Shown here piece by piece: positions 42,630 through 64,000 of a stretch of 64,000 nucleotides of DNA; position 1 is the first letter of the stretch; every line of letters begins with the position of its first letter. The translations under genes were made by a program, and so were the position numbers. This stretch comes from Lota lota (lineage: Eukaryota > Chordata > Actinopteri > Gadiformes > Lotidae): positions 5,159,885 to 5,223,884 of the forward strand of contig JACYXH010000772.1 of assembly GCA_026745465.1 (NCBI GenBank), written 5' to 3'. Below the pieces are notes generated by a model. The model ran no database searches. It had not been told where the DNA came from and saw only the letters and a program-made list of their open reading frames with translations.

Positions 42630-45600
42630 ATGCTTTTGTCTGTCGCTATCATTCTGTGGAGGCTGTATCGACACATCTCCATCATGTTTAGCTCAGAGAG
42701 ACTCACAGTACCAGAATACGTTAGCCGCCTGCAGACTCGTCGAAGCGGCGCTGAGCCCAGAGCGGTCTCGCCGGGTATCAACGCGGATATTCAGGCGGTT
42801 CTGGAAAGTGTGCTTCCCGCGCTCCGGTCCTCTATCAAGAGACTGAAGTCCGCCAAAGATACTGCAGATTTAGATGAAACAAGAAAGGCCATCGCGGAGA
42901 TATTCCAGCTGGTAGAGGAGGCCTGGGTATTGCCCGCTGTAGGCCGTCAGGTGGCTGAGGATATTTGCAACAGAATCCGTCTGGATGGGGGACTGGAGCT
43001 GCTCCTTCAGCTTCTTCAAATTCCTGCCGTCGAGATCACCTATGAGTCGGCAAAACTGCTTGAGCAGATTCTGGTGACGGAGAACAGGTAAGCCTACCTA
43101 AAATCCTTCGGGAAATAAATTTACAAACCATAATGACTTTTTAAAACGTATCTATATGATAACAACATTAAAAGTAAATACATTGTAACCTGCTCCTTAA
43201 ATCATTGATACTACGGTACCATTGTTCTTGGCAGAGACTATGTGGCGCGCATGGGGCTGGGGGTCATCCTCAACCTCACCCGGGAGCAGGAAGACGCCCA
43301 GCTGGCCCGCAGCGTCTCCGGCATCCTGGAGCACATGTTCAAGCACACGGAGGAGACGTCCGTCCATCTCATTTCCAACGGCGCCCTGGACGCGTTGCTC
43401 TTCTGGTGCCGCGGCACGGACCCGACGCTGCTGCGTCACTGTGCCGTGGCGCTGTCCAACTGCGCCATGTACGGCGGCCACCAGTGCCAGCGGCTCATGA
43501 TCGAGAAGCAGGCGGCCGAGTGGCTCTTCCCCCTGGCCTTCTCCAAGGAGGACGAGCTCATCCGCTTCTACGCCTGCCTGGCCGTGGCCGTGCTGGCCGC
43601 CAACCGGGAGATCGAGAAGGAGGTGGTGAAGTCGGGGACCCTGGAGCTGGTGGAGCCCTTCATCGCGTCGCTGGACCCCGAGGACTTTGCTCGCAACCTG
43701 CTGGACAGCGCCGACAGCATGCAGGGCAGGACGGCGGCTGACCTGCAGCACCTGCTGCCCCTGCTGGACGGGATGCGGCTGGAGGGGAAGTGCATCGCCG
43801 CCTTCTACCTCTGCGTGGAGACAAGCATCAAGTCCCGTCAGCGCAACACCAAGGTACCATTAGCGGCCCCAGGCCCCTTACTACCTCCGTAGCCGTCAAA
43901 CGGCGGGATATTGTTTAACGGTATGATGTTTTTTAACTGTTTTCCTTTTGTGGATTGTTTTCCACGTTGCAGATATTCCAAGAGATTGGTGCGGTGCAGA
44001 GCCTGAAGAGAATCGTCATGTACTCCACCAACGGCACCACCTGTTCCCTGGCTAAGCGAGCGTTGAGTATGATGGGCGAGGAGGTTCCCAGTAAGGTCTT
44101 GTCGTCGGTTCCCAACTGGAAGAACTGTGAGGTGCTGAGGTGGCTTCAGCAGGTGGGCTTCAGTGCCTTCTGTGACCGCTTCCAGGTATGATAAGTTATG
44201 TTATTCACTAAAGGACAACAATGAGATGTAGTTATGTTTAACGCAACACTGGAGTCATGGAGTCCCATCCGTTTTATGTTTTCAATCAAGGAGCTCCAGG
44301 TAGATGGAGACCTTTTGTTGAACATTACAGAGCAGGAACTGTGCTCGGACTTGGGAATGACTGCCGGCCTCACACGCAAAAGGTTGGTGGTAACGAAAAA
44401 CAACACTGCTCAAAAGCAAAGTCTGTTGTAGGGCTGCAACTAATGATTATTATTATAGTTGATTAATCACATTTTTTATTTTTTATTAATCATTTAGTCT
44501 ATAAAATGTCATAAATAATAGCAAGTTACCAGTGTCCAAGGTAATGTCTCAGATGTACTTGCTTTATCTTACAAGCAGCCAAGAAAAAACAAAACTATTC
44601 CTTTTATAATGATCCATGAACCAAATATTTGAATTTAACTGCAACACTATGCAGAAAATGTTTCGTGAATTGTACTTCCAAAATTTTATTTGATGAATTT
44701 TCTGTAGATTGACTGATTGATTGACTAATCGTTGCAGCCCCAGTCTTATTACTGTTACTATTTAGTTATTAAGCAGACACTTTAACTGAAACGACCTACT
44801 CTTGAATGCAACGCCACAAGAAATGCAAATGGTTTTCATGAGCAAGCTATGGAAGGAAATGCTAATATAAGTAGGATGTTTTCATTTAGAAGAAAGACTA
44901 TTATCTCCACTTCTCCCCTATCATGGAATGTGATTGAACGGTGTTGAAGTTAACATATAATAGGTTCAAGTTTCAGACTTTCAAGGCACATCTGACTGTC
45001 ATCCATTTTAAAACAAATCACGTTGTGTTGCATGAAACATGCTGGCTCTTCTGGTCTGAAAAATGAGAAAATAGACATTATTGCATTTTAAATGGACGTG
45101 TTCTAAATACGCAGGTTCCTACGAGACCTGCGTGTGTTGAAGACCTATGCCAATTACTCAATGTGTGACCCCAACAACCTGGCCGACTGGCTGGCCGAGG
45201 TAGACCCTCACTTTAGGCAGTACACCTACGGTCTGGTCCAATCGGGAGTGGACCGTAAAAACATCCAGAGCCTGACCGACCCTCAGCTCCACCATGACTG
45301 CCACATAGAGAACAGCGTTCACCGAGCCAAGATCCTCATGGCCAACCGCAGGCCCATCAAACCCTGCCTCACAGACGCCCACCCCCCAGGACCCGACGTC
45401 TTCATCAGTTACCGGAGGACCACCGGCTCCCAGCTGGCCAGGTCAGAGGGCCCGTTAGGAGAAGACATGGGGAATATATATATACAATGTATGTCAGAAG
45501 CAGTTAAAACATGTAAAGGAAATCCATCTGGGTTCTGTAAGGATATGGGGATAAAAAATTGATTATAACACTACTACTGGTATTCCTCATGAACATATGT

Positions 45601-47068
45601 CTGCATGCATCGTTTACCCAAATGTCTTATACTTATAAAGATTATTTTTAATAAATGTATCAGGGTAAGAAAGTCTTTTTTTACTGAACAATTAAGTCAG
45701 TTAAATAGTAACATACAGAAGTTAACCTTTTATTTTACTGAGGCATATAAAAGCCCCTGTCAACCCAATTTCAACGGCAATTGTAATTTGTTGTAAACCC
45801 CATGTTTATGTCTGACCCCGGAGTGTATACATGATCATGTTATTTGTCACTGACGCTGTTGTTTGCCTTGCCTCTCCCACAGTCTACTGAAGGTGCACCT
45901 CCAGGTGCGAGGATTCAGCGTGTTCATAGACGTTGAGAAGCTGGAGGCTGGCAAATTTGAGGACAAGCTCATTCAGAGTGTGCAGCGCGCACGCAACTTC
46001 ATACTGGTGCTGTCTGCCAACGCGCTCGACAAATGCATGGGAGACACAGGCATGAAGGACTGGGTTCACAAGGTCAGGACACCATGCTGCATAAAGACTT
46101 CAAAAGGCATCACATGATCAGATCCCATGATTTACAGTCTTTTAGATTCCATCTCGGCACTGGGCGAGCTGCCAACACACACTCGATGGTGCCAAGTATA
46201 ATCAGTAGGACAAATAAAAGATGCACATTAAGGAAAGACAACGCAGTAATCCATAGAATATATTAATCGAAGACTTATCTGAAGATAGATTAGCGCCCAA
46301 CAAATGGCGGTTGAATGGTGGAACATTTAAATTAAACATACAGTCGACCATCAGAACCTCTTCTGCCTGCTTGGCAGCTCAAATATCTCTATAGGACCTC
46401 CACAATGATACTGTATCTAAACATCCATGGTAGTGTTGCCATCTCTAAAAGCATTTCGCTCTTCTCTCACTCACAGGAGATTGTGACCGCCTTAGCTGGG
46501 AAGAAAAACATAGTTCCGGTCACTGATAATTTCATGTGGCCGGAGCCCACATCCCTGCCTGAGGACATGAGACCCATCCTCAACTTTAATGGCATCAAGT
46601 GAGTAACTACAATTTGATTTGCTCCCCATTTTTGAGCCGGAACACATTGGGATGAAGTTCTCCACGACACAGTGGTGCCAATGTTTTAACGGTATAACTG
46701 CAGTTTACAGATATTCTTCAGGTCGTAATTAAATTAAATTGTATGCAGTTGAAACATTTGCATGATTTAACATAACTAGTGAATAAGACACACTCTTTCA
46801 TTGGTTCAGTCGGGTTAAAGAAGCTATGTAGAAATTGGACCCTAATTACCTCAGGGATAATTTAGGACATTTTAGTGGATTGTTCAAATGCTACTAGGGA
46901 GAATATGGGTGTATTTGCAGGTGCTGATATTCAACCCTTTCAACACGCAGGTGGTCCCATGAATACCAGGAGGCCTCAATTGAGAAAATCTTGCGCTTTT
47001 TGAAAGGAAACCCCAACCAGAACCAAGTGGACGGCCCAGAAGGCTCCAAGGAACAGAAGCAGAAATAG
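42630..47068 (+). CDS. sarm1: sterile alpha and TIR motif-containing protein 1 (NAD+ hydrolase)
   Basis: SARM1 is the metabolic sensor that triggers axon degeneration. NMN/NAD+ binding to its ARM domain controls the TIR NAD+ glycohydrolase in an octamer. Exons: 42630-43087, 43235-43853, 43973-44185, 44291-44382, 45115-45441, 45883-46072, 46477-46598, 46951-47068, totalling 2139 nt, 712 aa (human 724). The chosen ATG gives a short hydrophobic/basic N-terminus ([19 protein letters not shown]), as expected for the mitochondrial-targeting peptide; an internal ATG at 42684 is the alternative. ARM spans about 55-400 and keeps the NAD+-site Trp and Arg in [11 protein letters not shown] and the Lys in [10 protein letters not shown]. 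Two SAM domains follow (about 405-545, [14 protein letters not shown] and [19 protein letters not shown]). TIR (about 552-695) has DVFISYRR and [19 protein letters not shown]. The catalytic Glu (human E642) is the first codon of exon 7, E634, in DWVHKEIVTAL. It looks fully functional. Confidence 0.96.
44429..44742. mobile_element. hAT-type MITE in sarm1 intron 4
   Basis: It starts TAGGGCTGCAACTAATGATTA and ends TGACTAATCGTTGCAGCCCCA. These inverted ends match a hAT MITE family that is very common in teleosts. The flanks GTCTGTTG and GTCTTATT are only partly alike, so the target duplication has decayed. A V-SINE-like motif in reverse (AAGCAGACACTTTAACTGAA) lies just downstream at about 44770. 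Confidence 0.7.
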
Positions 47069-47950
47069 AAATGAGCAAGTTAATGACCAAAGCTATTAAC
47101 CAGCTACTAACCTAACCAATGATTCCCAAGTTAACGTGGCCTATACTCAGCCGGCCGGTGAGACTCCTGACTCGGCCCAGTGCGCATGTGAAGACACGAT
47201 AAGTTATATTTCGATTGTATGCTAATATCTGATGTTTAAAACTGGTATTTAATTAGGTGATACTAATGGCCAAAACCTTGAATTTAATTATCCTTTGGAT
47301 GTGTACATTGTCTTATTCTCAGGTAAATAACATGCCATCCAGTTTCTCTTTAACGTCCAGCCTAATACTTTTTTTCTTGTTTTATTCAAAATAATAATTA
47401 ACTAATAATCAATAATCTTTTCAGTTGTTAATTTTTTTACTTCAATATATAGTTGTTTCATGGTCTTCAAATGAAATGCAGATTGTTATGGTTATGTTTG
47501 AAGCGTTATCAAAAGGTCTGTTATGGTTAACCTTGTTTATGAGTCAGCAGTGGGACTAAACAACATAAAGACTAATCTATAATTCACACATAGTACAAGT
47601 TACAATATAGTATGCTTCAGGCAATGAACATATCTGGAACCTGTTGCAAAGATACAGTATTCATTCCAAATTAGCAACGTCAACTTTCCTCCCATGCTAT
47701 GTTGAGGAATTGCTTCGTAGAGAAATCACTCCTTGCTATCGGATTGCATCGGAAATTAACAGGTCTGTAAAATACAAAACTCACAAAAAACAACAACCAG
47801 CAATACCATCATACCGCAGCTTGGAGTCTAAAATGGTAATCAAAACACAGTCTAGTGTTTGGATACATATGTAATCCTATGTACCAGGAAATGTTGAAGT
47901 TGTGATTCATGGTCATATATATTGTTCAATAAAATAGATAAAAACAATGA
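47069..47950 (+). terminator. sarm1: sarm1 3' UTR and poly(A) signals
   Basis: AT-rich sequence without coding potential leads to TTCAATAAAATAG (AATAAA at 47928-47933) and a second AATAAA near 47950. These are the best candidates for the sarm1 3' end. Confidence 0.45.
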
Positions 47951-49056
47951 ATAAAATTACTTTTATTGCAATGCTATACAATCTGTAGCTGATGTTTCAT
48001 ACACATCTCTATTCATCTCATCAAATGTTTAATCAAAATACAATAAAATGTTTGGCTCAACAATTGCATAGCTTTTACAAAATCTGTTTGTACAATGTAC
48101 AAAAATGTGCATACATTCACATAAAAATGAAGGCTCTATTAATACTGAATTTAATACAATTATAAAACAATCTTGATAAACAACAATGAAGATTAACTTT
48201 GGCAACATCGCACCGATACATTTGATAGAACACGACTAGATGGCCTTCTCAAATGATCACATGAAAAATATGTATTTAGACAACCACAAGTAGTTGTACC
48301 CCTACTTTACTTAGCCTTCGCCCTCAGACTGTGCTCTTCACATGGCTGCTCTTCCCCCCTTGTGCTCTGGGGCTATCCAATACATGGTGCTGGACCAATC
48401 AGGACTCCACAGGGAATTTGGTCTAAACTATCCGTTTCATGGGGAGGGAGCTGCAGATGTAACTTGGTAATCCCTGAATGGTATTTACGCTACTTGGCAT
48501 TTAAATCCCCCTGGTTTGGTATTTAAGCTAACTGATGGTTGGATCCAAACACACACGAGTGCCCATCAATCTGCTATGACAATCACTTTACTTGTATGTG
48601 CAAATTTACTTGGCAGTAAAATAATTCTGAGTCTGATAATATACATTCTACATATGTTTAGTATTTTCAAAGAAAGCTGCTTTTGGCTAGAAAATACAGT
48701 AGCATTTAGAATTTTAGCTTTACACTTGCACCGTTTTTGGATTGTCTTGATTACATTAAAAGGTACTTATTTATTGCTGTTGTGGTTGACATTTAATCAG
48801 TAATGATATTTACCAAAACCTTCTACTCACATTTAGTTTAAAATAGGTTTATATGCAGATTCTTGATCGTTAAGTTTTATTTTCTTTGGTTTGATATGTA
48901 GGAAAATGTCATGATGCTGCACTCAAAACCAGCTGCCTCTGTACTGCTATCACTGTAGCTCACACACCCACCTAGACGTCATAGTGGTATGTAAGTGCAC
49001 CAACATCTATGCTGAGACTGTGGGTAAATGATCAGATATTCTGGTTGACTTCTCTG
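47951..49056 (-). other. slc46a1 3' flank and possible 3' UTR
   Basis: No coding exon was seen. On the minus strand AATAAA hexamers occur at 48775-48770 and 47967-47962. Use of the nearer one would give a ~290-base UTR and of the farther one ~1.1 kb. A true intergenic stretch between the two convergent genes may be very short. Confidence 0.4.
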
Positions 49057-52000
49057 TTAAGATTCCCTGGCATCTGTGTTCCCTCTTCTTTGGTCCAGAC
49101 ACTCCAGGCTCCTAGAGACAAACAGACAATGAAAATAATATTAAAACACACCCACAAGTCATCTGGATAGTCTCTTTCAAACGTAACATTTTCTTTTCTT
49201 TTCGTTTGCTTAGGGGTTCTCAATAGGAATTATTCAGCTGATACAGCAAACTGATGGAGTACTAGTAACCACAAATCATTATCCATTCCTTCGCTCTGTT
49301 CATTTGTGAATTTGAACTTTTAATCAAATTAAGCACAATAAACCTGTACATTAAATGCCATCAGGCATTTCTTCTTAGCCCCTGTAGGTGCTACAACTGG
49401 TGCTGTAACACTTTTGTCACAGGTAAATATATATTGTTCAGGTGCAAGTGGTTGAGCTCTGTCAGTTGTGGAGAAACAGGAGGGGGTGTGGCACTCTGGA
49501 CCCAATTAGAAGACAGGCGATGGCGGGCAGCTGTTATTAATTTACTAATCAACCGTCTTCTCATAAAAGCATGGTAGCCTAATGAATAGAGAGCTGGCCA
49601 TGAAACTGGCTTTTTTTCAGTTATAAACTTCTGTTTTCATTCCAACCCTGTGTCTGCATCCTTGTTTACATATATAACAAATATTATCATCACCATCGAG
49701 GAACCTTTCAGTACAATGAAACCATCGAGGAACCTTTCAGTACAATGAAACCAACTGCAAAATTCCCAGTGGGAGTGGGAACATCCGTGTGTCTCTGACC
49801 CAGGTTGTCCACCTACCCGATGATTCCAGCAGGGATGAGGAGGAGGATGGCACCAAAGAGGAAGGGGAAGCCCTTGAGGAGGTGCAGCGTAGCTGGGTAG
49901 ATGGAATTGAAGAGGCCGCTGGCCACCAGAGAAGACAAACCCTCCACACAGGCAACCGAGGCAAACAGGGCACCTGGAACCAAAAGTAGATGGTAGGTCA
50001 CACCTGCCTTTTGAATACCATACAACTGTACAATGTTCAACAGTAGAAGTAAACATTATTTTGTCTTTTCCACCCAATCCACAGTCTAATCACATTAAGG
50101 CCAAAGCCATTGAAAATCTATCAAAACGTGAAATTACACTAAACCTTTCATACTGGCTGTAACCATGAGGGTCCAGTACAGTCCATGAGTCAACACATAC
50201 ACCTGGTCATTTACATGCCTCAACCTACAGAAAGTAGTAGTCTAACATTAAACTTGACTGACTTTACTAATGTCACTACCACAAAGCTTTTCCACTCGTT
50301 TTATCCAAGCTGATTATTAAAAAAACTAAACAATGTTGTGTTCAGGTTCATAGAAGCCATACCAAAATGCTTATACATAAGTAAATCACATTAACCTTTA
50401 ACTCCAAAATGATGATTACATTATTTATGTATGTCCTATTTTTACAAACTAGTGTGGACTATATATACTGTTCCAATTTTTATTTTGCATGTTTAATCAG
50501 TATGCTATTCAATATGGGTCTCAATTGCAAAACATAAATGCTGTGTGTGTTTGATCCACTACTGACCTTGTTCTGATGGGCTCACTAGCTTGGAGAGCTT
50601 GGACCTGAGCACTGGGGTGGCAGCCATGTAGAGAAAACACAGCCCATAACCTGGTAGAGAGGCAACAGTGTTAACTCATTATCACACAGTCATGTCATGC
50701 AGTCACGGCCATACCAGTGTTTCCTGAGTAGTACTTCTGGATGCTGTCCGTACATAATGCTTAAGAGAGCTGTTCCTCATGACTGAAAGAACATAACAAT
50801 GAATCCTCTAATGTAATCTAAGCTTTTGGAGAATCAATGCTAAAAAAGGAAACCAAAAGTAAACCAGATTAACAATCCTCCTTCAATTATTAACTGTTGG
50901 CTACGCTATGCTACCTTGGTTCCGCTTTGGGACACTGTCAAAGGAAGAGAAAAGGTCAAAGTTGTCAGACAGAAGGTTGAAATGGTATGCGGTTGTGCTC
51001 GGTTATTGTGTGTGAACCAATAAGAGTGTTATGTAATTATAGAACAAAATGAAAATGTCAGTAGTTTTCTTAAAAAGATGTGGATTCGGTTGAGGAAAAG
51101 ACTGAATAACGTGCATTTTGGCGGCGCACCTTGGATGCCTCGAGTTGAAAAAATGTAAACTCAAGAAAAAAAGCACAAAAGCTGTGCAACAGTAAAAAGG
51201 CAGGGTACTGCTTTGCTTTTTTCCAGGCTTCAACAAAGACACGCGTTCTACAGCCTGCAAAAGTATTCGGTGTGACCAGCACCTAAAAGGCAACATGGAA
51301 GATGTATCTAAAACGTTGTTCCACTTTGAAAAAAGTAATTGTAGAAGAGTAACCAACTCTTCTAAAGCAGCAACATAGCCTGAGAAGCGACAGGCGTCAG
51401 GTGGTCGGTATCTGCGTCTCTCACCCGTAAACATGAGCGGTGTGTTGTTGGCAAAGGCGATCACCACCAGCCCGACCACGTTGGAGGCCAGCCCGGCGAT
51501 GGCCACCCAGGAGTCGGTCAGGCGGAGCTGCAGGAGCCTCAGGCCAAGCAGGCTGCTCAGGTAGCCCAGGTGCTGGGCGGCCGAGCCGTAGCCGATCAGA
51601 GCCGGGCCCCAGCACAGAGGTGTGCTCAGCTCGTACAGCACATAGAGCTCCCTGCTGCCAAAGTGCACCATCACCACCAGGAAGAAGCACAGCGTGTAGA
51701 GCCACAGCTTCCGCCTCCAGGCCACACCCCCTCCTCCCTCTACCCCGTCGCCTCTTCCAGAGTAGAGGCGGTAGATGGCCCGGTGGTGGCGGGCAGTGAG
51801 AAGCTTGGCACTGGGGTCTGGCGTCACAGACTCGGGGACAAACAGGTAGGTGTACAGGCCGGCCGCCAGGTTGGTGGCTAGCACCAGCCAGAAAGGGTTG
51901 ATGTACCTGAACAAATTGAGACTTGATTCCTTACTGACAATGTAATGACATTTTTAATAAAAAAATTCTCATGGGTTCTAAATCTTGCAGGTGAGCATAT

Positions 52001-52836
52001 TTCTGAGACCAGCATACCCCTGGGCCCGGCGCCACTGCCCTCCGATGATGCTAGCGAACATGCCCGCCAGGCCTAGGCACGCCTCCAGCACCGCCACTCG
52101 GAACGTACGCGACTTTCTGTCACTGGTGTCTGCCACGTAGGAAAAGCAGCCGGCCAGGATGGAGTTAAAGTCCCCCGAGAGGCCACTTAAAAGCCGCCCC
52201 ACCAGGAAGTAGGCCACGGGCAACTTCTGGTACATCACCACCAGGTACACCACCGTCTGCAGAGCCAGGCCCAAGCTGGGCACGATGAGGACCGGTCTCC
52301 TGCCTGCTTGGTCACTCCATGAGCCGAGGAGGGTCACCACCACCACTCCTATTGCAAATCCCCCCAGGTTAATGTACAGGTTCCAGTGGGCGGTCAGGGT
52401 CTCCACTTCCTGAAGCAAAACCAACACATTTGAGAGAACGTTATATGGAGATGAAAACAACCTAAAAACGAACTCTTTTATTTTTATTTTTTTATTGACG
52501 TCCTATTACACAGCACACTAACACTACCTTTTGAAGAGGGTCGGGGTCCGCCGAGGTATTGCCGCACCCACCGCCCTTGGTCCCGTTGTATCCCAGGTCT
52601 TCACTGATGCGCTCCCATAAATACTGAGTGGACAGAGGGGCTTGGAGAGCTATCGAGAACATTGCAAGAAATAAGACTGGCTCAACAGACAGGCCAAAAG
52701 GACATGCAAAAGGGGGACGTCTGCAACCATTTCTCTTTATTTCTACCTCTTCGTTTGGTGAAGAAGTTGTGATTTCATCGTCCGAGGATGCATGGTTATC
52801 CGTGGGCAGGATGGCTACGGTGTCCCGTTCTTCCAT
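49057..52836 (-). CDS. slc46a1: proton-coupled folate transporter
   Basis: PCFT/SLC46A1 is a 12-helix major-facilitator H+/folate symporter of gut and choroid plexus membranes. Minus-strand exons: 52836-52528, 52409-52018, 51906-51425, 50650-50567, 49973-49817, 49111-49057, totalling 1479 nt, 492 aa (human 459). The N-terminus is acidic and cytosolic. TM1 follows ([19 protein letters not shown]), then an NGT/NTS-glycosylated loop. The TM2-3 loop keeps the MFS signature [15 protein letters not shown], with the Asp and Arg essential in human PCFT. TM7 has [19 protein letters not shown]. The last helices read [21 protein letters not shown]. The short terminal exon ([22 protein letters not shown] tail) is less certain: without that splice, exon 5 would run straight into a TAG after IIG. 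Neighbour order vtn-sarm1-slc46a1-slc13a2 is the human 17q11.2 order. Confidence 0.92.
49692..49749. repeat. perfect 29-bp direct duplication in slc46a1 intron 5
   Basis: ACCATCGAGGAACCTTTCAG followed by TACAATGAA occurs twice back to back without a mismatch. This points to a recent slippage or duplication event, about 70 bases from exon 5. Confidence 0.9.
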
Positions 52837-54183
52837 GTCTGACTAGTATACTCTTTGTTTAAAGTCCAACGACAGTAAAATATTGACATTTAATGCTACA
52901 CGTTTCCTCTCCTAAGTCGTTTGATGCGCTACCGTTACCTTAGTCAATCACATCCAGAGATCCGTTTAATAAGGAACTTGAATTCAATGGACGTATACAA
53001 AAAGTAAACTTAAGGACGCAGACGCTTACTCGACTCTTTCATGTTTGTGTAGTGAAAACCATTTACCGGAAAGATGTTGCCCCGTCTGGACAAATGTGTG
53101 TACTGCACGCCATAATATGGAGACATCATAGGTAGAAATTCTTCCAATACAAGGAAAGAAACTAACCGGCTTCTCTTAATAGCCTATTAAAGTTACACTA
53201 CAATGACCTCTAATACTGCCCACCTCAGGTAAATAAAAGTTGGGGTATTCTTGGCTCAAACATTTCAAAGTTAGTCTATGCAATATTACCGGTATATCTC
53301 AAAAGCTAAACTTGTAAAAGTCGTGTACTGTGGTTATTGATAATTTATTTAATAAGGGAAATGGCATGACCGTGCTGAAGATCACGAGAACTCCTTCAGC
53401 CACCTTCCTTTCTGGACCCTCTTTGTGGACCATGAATCTGCTGCACTACCAACCTTCTTGCACCCCAATCCGGCCGTCACTCAAATCAATAGAAGGCACT
53501 GTACACAAAATGCATGCAATATGTCCATTTTTTTTTCAATAGCCTAACTTAAGCAGCCTTATAACTTCCAAATTGGTTGTAAAGCATAAACAGGATAAGC
53601 ACGAATAACACGTTGAACGTTAAACAATGGGCTACGTTTCTTTTAAACGTTTAAGTAAGAGCCTGTATTTTGGAGAGCTCCGCTCCGGGGACACGCTTCA
53701 GGTGGGACTCCGCAAACCTTTTGGCAAGAGCACCGAGCGACCAAACGGCTGTCCGAGCAAACCCCAGGAGGGATCAAATACCAGCTTTCGTTAAGTCAAA
53801 ACCATCATCATATAGAAACACAAAAATGAAAACATATATAAGACAGTAGGATGCAACGATCCTCCAGTCAAAATGCATTGAAATACATATTTTATCTTTA
53901 TATTTCAATATTCCAACCTCTTGACAAAACAACAAACCCTTTTCAGGCAGCCCACCACACCCCCCACATGTTAATGTGTAATCCGCTCTCTGAGCAAATA
54001 TGTGTTTATAATACAGACTACTATAGAGTGTATATATTGACTTTATCTACCCAACTCTCTTTTGGAGTTGCACAGGGTGTCACCAGCTATGATTAAGACA
54101 TCCTTGCCTCAGTTAACTTATTTGTGGATTCTGTTATTGTCCTGTTCTCAGCACGCTGCGTATCCATCCTACCCATCGGGGAC
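52837..54183. other. slc46a1-slc13a2 head-to-head intergenic interval
   Basis: The 1.35 kb between the two divergent start codons contains both promoters. A pyrimidine tract ending TTCTCAG at about 54146-54152 could be an acceptor for a slc13a2 exon with untranslated leader, implying a separate upstream 5' UTR exon. No extra coding sequence was seen. Confidence 0.45.
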
Positions 54184-63590
<9,407 letters not shown>

Positions 63591-64000
63591 GCAGAAAAGG
63601 TTGGAGAAATGAAAACCTGAAGAGAAATGCCAGAGGTGAAGTGAAGACTGAACAACATACCCAAAAGCAATGAGAGAGAAATGCTGGCAGATCTGCCTAC
63701 ATTAAAGAAAGACATGACAAGAAGCTCAGTGGACAACCCATATCACACTAACTTATTGACATTAACTTAAAGGTGCTGTAGGTAAGATTTAAGAGCTATA
63801 ATTATACTTATCAATGGGGGAGAAGTCATCTGCTCTCTCTTTGCAACTCTCAAATCTTACCTACAGCAGCTTAAACTAATTTATTGATATTAACCCAAGG
63901 ACATATCAAACCTAACTTTACTCCTTTTGTCAGTTTAAATATCGAAATGTTATTAAATGCTGATACTAATACACATTTGATGTATTAATGTCAGCATTTT
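63591..64000 (+). other. slc13a2: slc13a2 3' UTR, running to the window end
   Basis: No coding sequence follows the stop. An ATTAAA hexamer at 63701-63706 is a possible poly(A) signal. If transcription continues further, the MITE listed next is part of the mRNA. Confidence 0.5.
63767..63874. mobile_element. palindromic TTAA-flanked MITE in the slc13a2 3' UTR region
   Basis: TTAA (63767-63770) plus AGGTGCTGTAGGTAAGATTT is mirrored by AAATCTTACCTACAGCAGC plus TTAA (63871-63874), a ~20-bp inverted repeat around a ~60-base centre. TTAAAGG starts with TTAA duplication fit Kolobok/T2-type MITEs. In RNA the ends would pair into a long hairpin. Confidence 0.7.

Noticed and set aside
47644..47874. 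Small + strand frame downstream of sarm1
   Set aside because: It lies in AT-rich 3' UTR sequence with no recognisable domain or splice context.

Overview
This window is nuclear DNA of a ray-finned (teleost) fish. It has split genes with GT-AG introns and seven vertebrate orthologues. The introns carry fish-type hAT MITEs, V-SINE-like tails and an extreme load of long dinucleotide repeats. That repeat load resembles codfishes (Gadiformes), but this is an inference and the species cannot be fixed from the sequence. No prokaryotic, viral or CRISPR content was seen.

Layout from left to right: prpf8 (+, 41 coding exons, 2273-20086, 2338 aa), rilp (+, 8 exons, 21212-28910, 415 aa), scarf1 (+, 11 coding exons, 31126-36654, 911 aa), vtn (-, 8 exons, 41145-38028, 588 aa), sarm1 (+, 8 exons, 42630-47068, 712 aa), slc46a1 (-, 6 exons, 52836-49057, 492 aa) and slc13a2 (+, 12 exons, 54184-63590, 588 aa). 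All exon chains were assembled by hand. Every chain keeps one open frame from ATG to stop with consistent splice phases.

The genes fall into two conserved-synteny blocks. prpf8-rilp-scarf1 corresponds to human 17p13.3, and vtn-sarm1-slc46a1-slc13a2 corresponds to human 17q11.2. The junction lies in the scarf1/vtn interval, which also holds a (GT)n tract and a 33-nt G run. vtn/sarm1 and slc46a1/slc13a2 are head to head. scarf1/vtn and sarm1/slc46a1 are tail to tail. The genes have unrelated functions: spliceosome core, late-endosome transport, endothelial scavenger receptor, plasma adhesion protein, axon-degeneration NADase, proton-coupled folate transporter and Na+/dicarboxylate transporter.

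The most notable non-coding content is in prpf8 introns. Three related ~120-nt sense-strand elements sit in introns 7, 10 and 11 and have H/ACA snoRNA architecture, including paired-base changes between copies. A fourth, unrelated H/ACA-like candidate lies in intron 24. Other points of interest are a probable GC-AG intron in rilp beside a 140-bp (TG)n tract, a pure C23 tract at a vtn 3' splice site, lineage-specific peptide repeats in vitronectin, a Ser-to-Asn change in the first SNT substrate motif of slc13a2, and a palindromic TTAA-flanked MITE in the slc13a2 3' UTR.
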